From Gammaproteobacteria bacterium (lineage in GTDB: Bacteria; Pseudomonadota; Gammaproteobacteria; Competibacterales; Competibacteraceae), in contig JAIFNF010000319.1 in the NCBI GenBank assembly GCA_020047885.1, positions 1 to 5,790 of the forward strand: a DNA stretch of 5,790 nucleotides, written 5' to 3'. How positions within the stretch are numbered: the stretch's first letter is position 1; every line of letters begins with the position of its first letter. A program made the position numbers and the translations under genes. Positions 5,675 to 5,790 of the stretch are shown here, in pieces. The notes below the pieces were generated by a model that was not told the origin of the DNA, did not search any database, and saw only the letters and a program-made list of their open reading frames with translations.

Positions 5675-5790
5675 TCAGACTATGACGGGTAACATCCAAT
5701 TTACGTTTAAATTTAAAGACGGTTTTTTGTTTTGGTAGGTGTAAGCGATCAGGCCACCCAGCAAATTCAACATGAACCCAGCTATACTAC
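5675..5790 (-). CDS. Transposase C-terminal fragment, probably IS982 family (cut by window edge)
   Basis: On the minus strand the last 37 codons of a gene enter from the right edge and end at TGA (5675-5677). The translation contains GFMLNLLGGLIAYTYQNKKP followed by SLNL. A hydrophobic NLxxGLIAYxxxxKKPSL segment close to the C-terminus is what I recall for DDE transposases of the IS982 group, though IS4-related transposases end in similar ways, so the family is tentative. The catalytic part lies outside the window. Its reading direction, away from the window edge and toward the truncated plus-strand gene, fits an insertion into that gene in antisense orientation. Confidence 0.55.
   Translation of the reverse strand, partial: SIAGFMLNLLGGLIAYTYQNKKPSLNLNVNWMLPVIV

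Larger units (their letters stand above)
5640..5790 (-). mobile_element. Partial insertion sequence, 3' end (IS982-like)
   Basis: The last ~150 bases are markedly AT-rich compared with the gene before them and contain the end of a leftward reading frame resembling an IS transposase tail. The left boundary is inferred to lie near 5637-5643, where the upstream protein stops resembling its family. The terminal repeat could not be identified with certainty because the other end lies outside the window. A hairpin (5644-5666) sits just inside this boundary. Confidence 0.55.

Noticed and set aside
1..5790. The two flanking insertion sequences as a composite transposon carrying the whole core
   Set aside because: The visible transposase fragments belong to different families (IS5-like at the left, IS982-like at the right), so they could not mobilise the segment together in the usual way.

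Overview
The window reads as a piece of a Gram-negative, probably gammaproteobacterial, chromosome. The evidence is an MlaA/VacJ-type outer-membrane protein, a PilZ protein, a TreZ trehalohydrolase, and a diacylglycerol-kinase-like protein whose tail resembles the lead-in to a DUF389 membrane domain. The genus cannot be read from the sequence. A GC-rich core (about 400-5640) sits between two AT-rich ends, each holding a partial insertion sequence cut by the window edge. No rRNA, tRNA or CRISPR array was seen.

Left to right: (1) 1-329, the 5' part of an IS5-family element with its transposase start, promoter and probable terminal repeat, transcribed leftward. (2) 404-811, a small PilZ-domain (c-di-GMP receptor type) protein lying 74 bp from the IS end and containing a C9 tract. 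(3) 958-1932, two adjacent genes for exported, glycine/alanine-rich proteins of unknown function. The first carries one copy and the second two copies of the same ~65-70-residue hydrophobic module. (4) 1950-2672 on the minus strand, convergent with the previous pair, an MlaA-like protein lacking the lipobox cysteine. (5) 2781-4631, treZ, divergent from mlaA and separated from it by 108 bp. (6) 4603-5643, overlapping treZ by 29 bp, a divergent DAGK-fold protein whose C-terminal tail stops abruptly at the junction with AT-rich DNA. (7) About 5640-5790, the 3' end of a leftward transposase that looks IS982-like.

The genes form three local groups rather than one pathway. TreZ makes trehalose from maltooligosyl-trehalose, but no treY is visible. 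The DAGK-like protein is translationally linked to treZ by overlap. MlaA and the repeat-module proteins are all predicted envelope proteins. The points most worth following up are the three-copy uncharacterised module family, and the DAGK-like gene, which has degenerate nucleotide-binding motifs and appears to have been cut at the start of its membrane domain by the right-hand insertion sequence.
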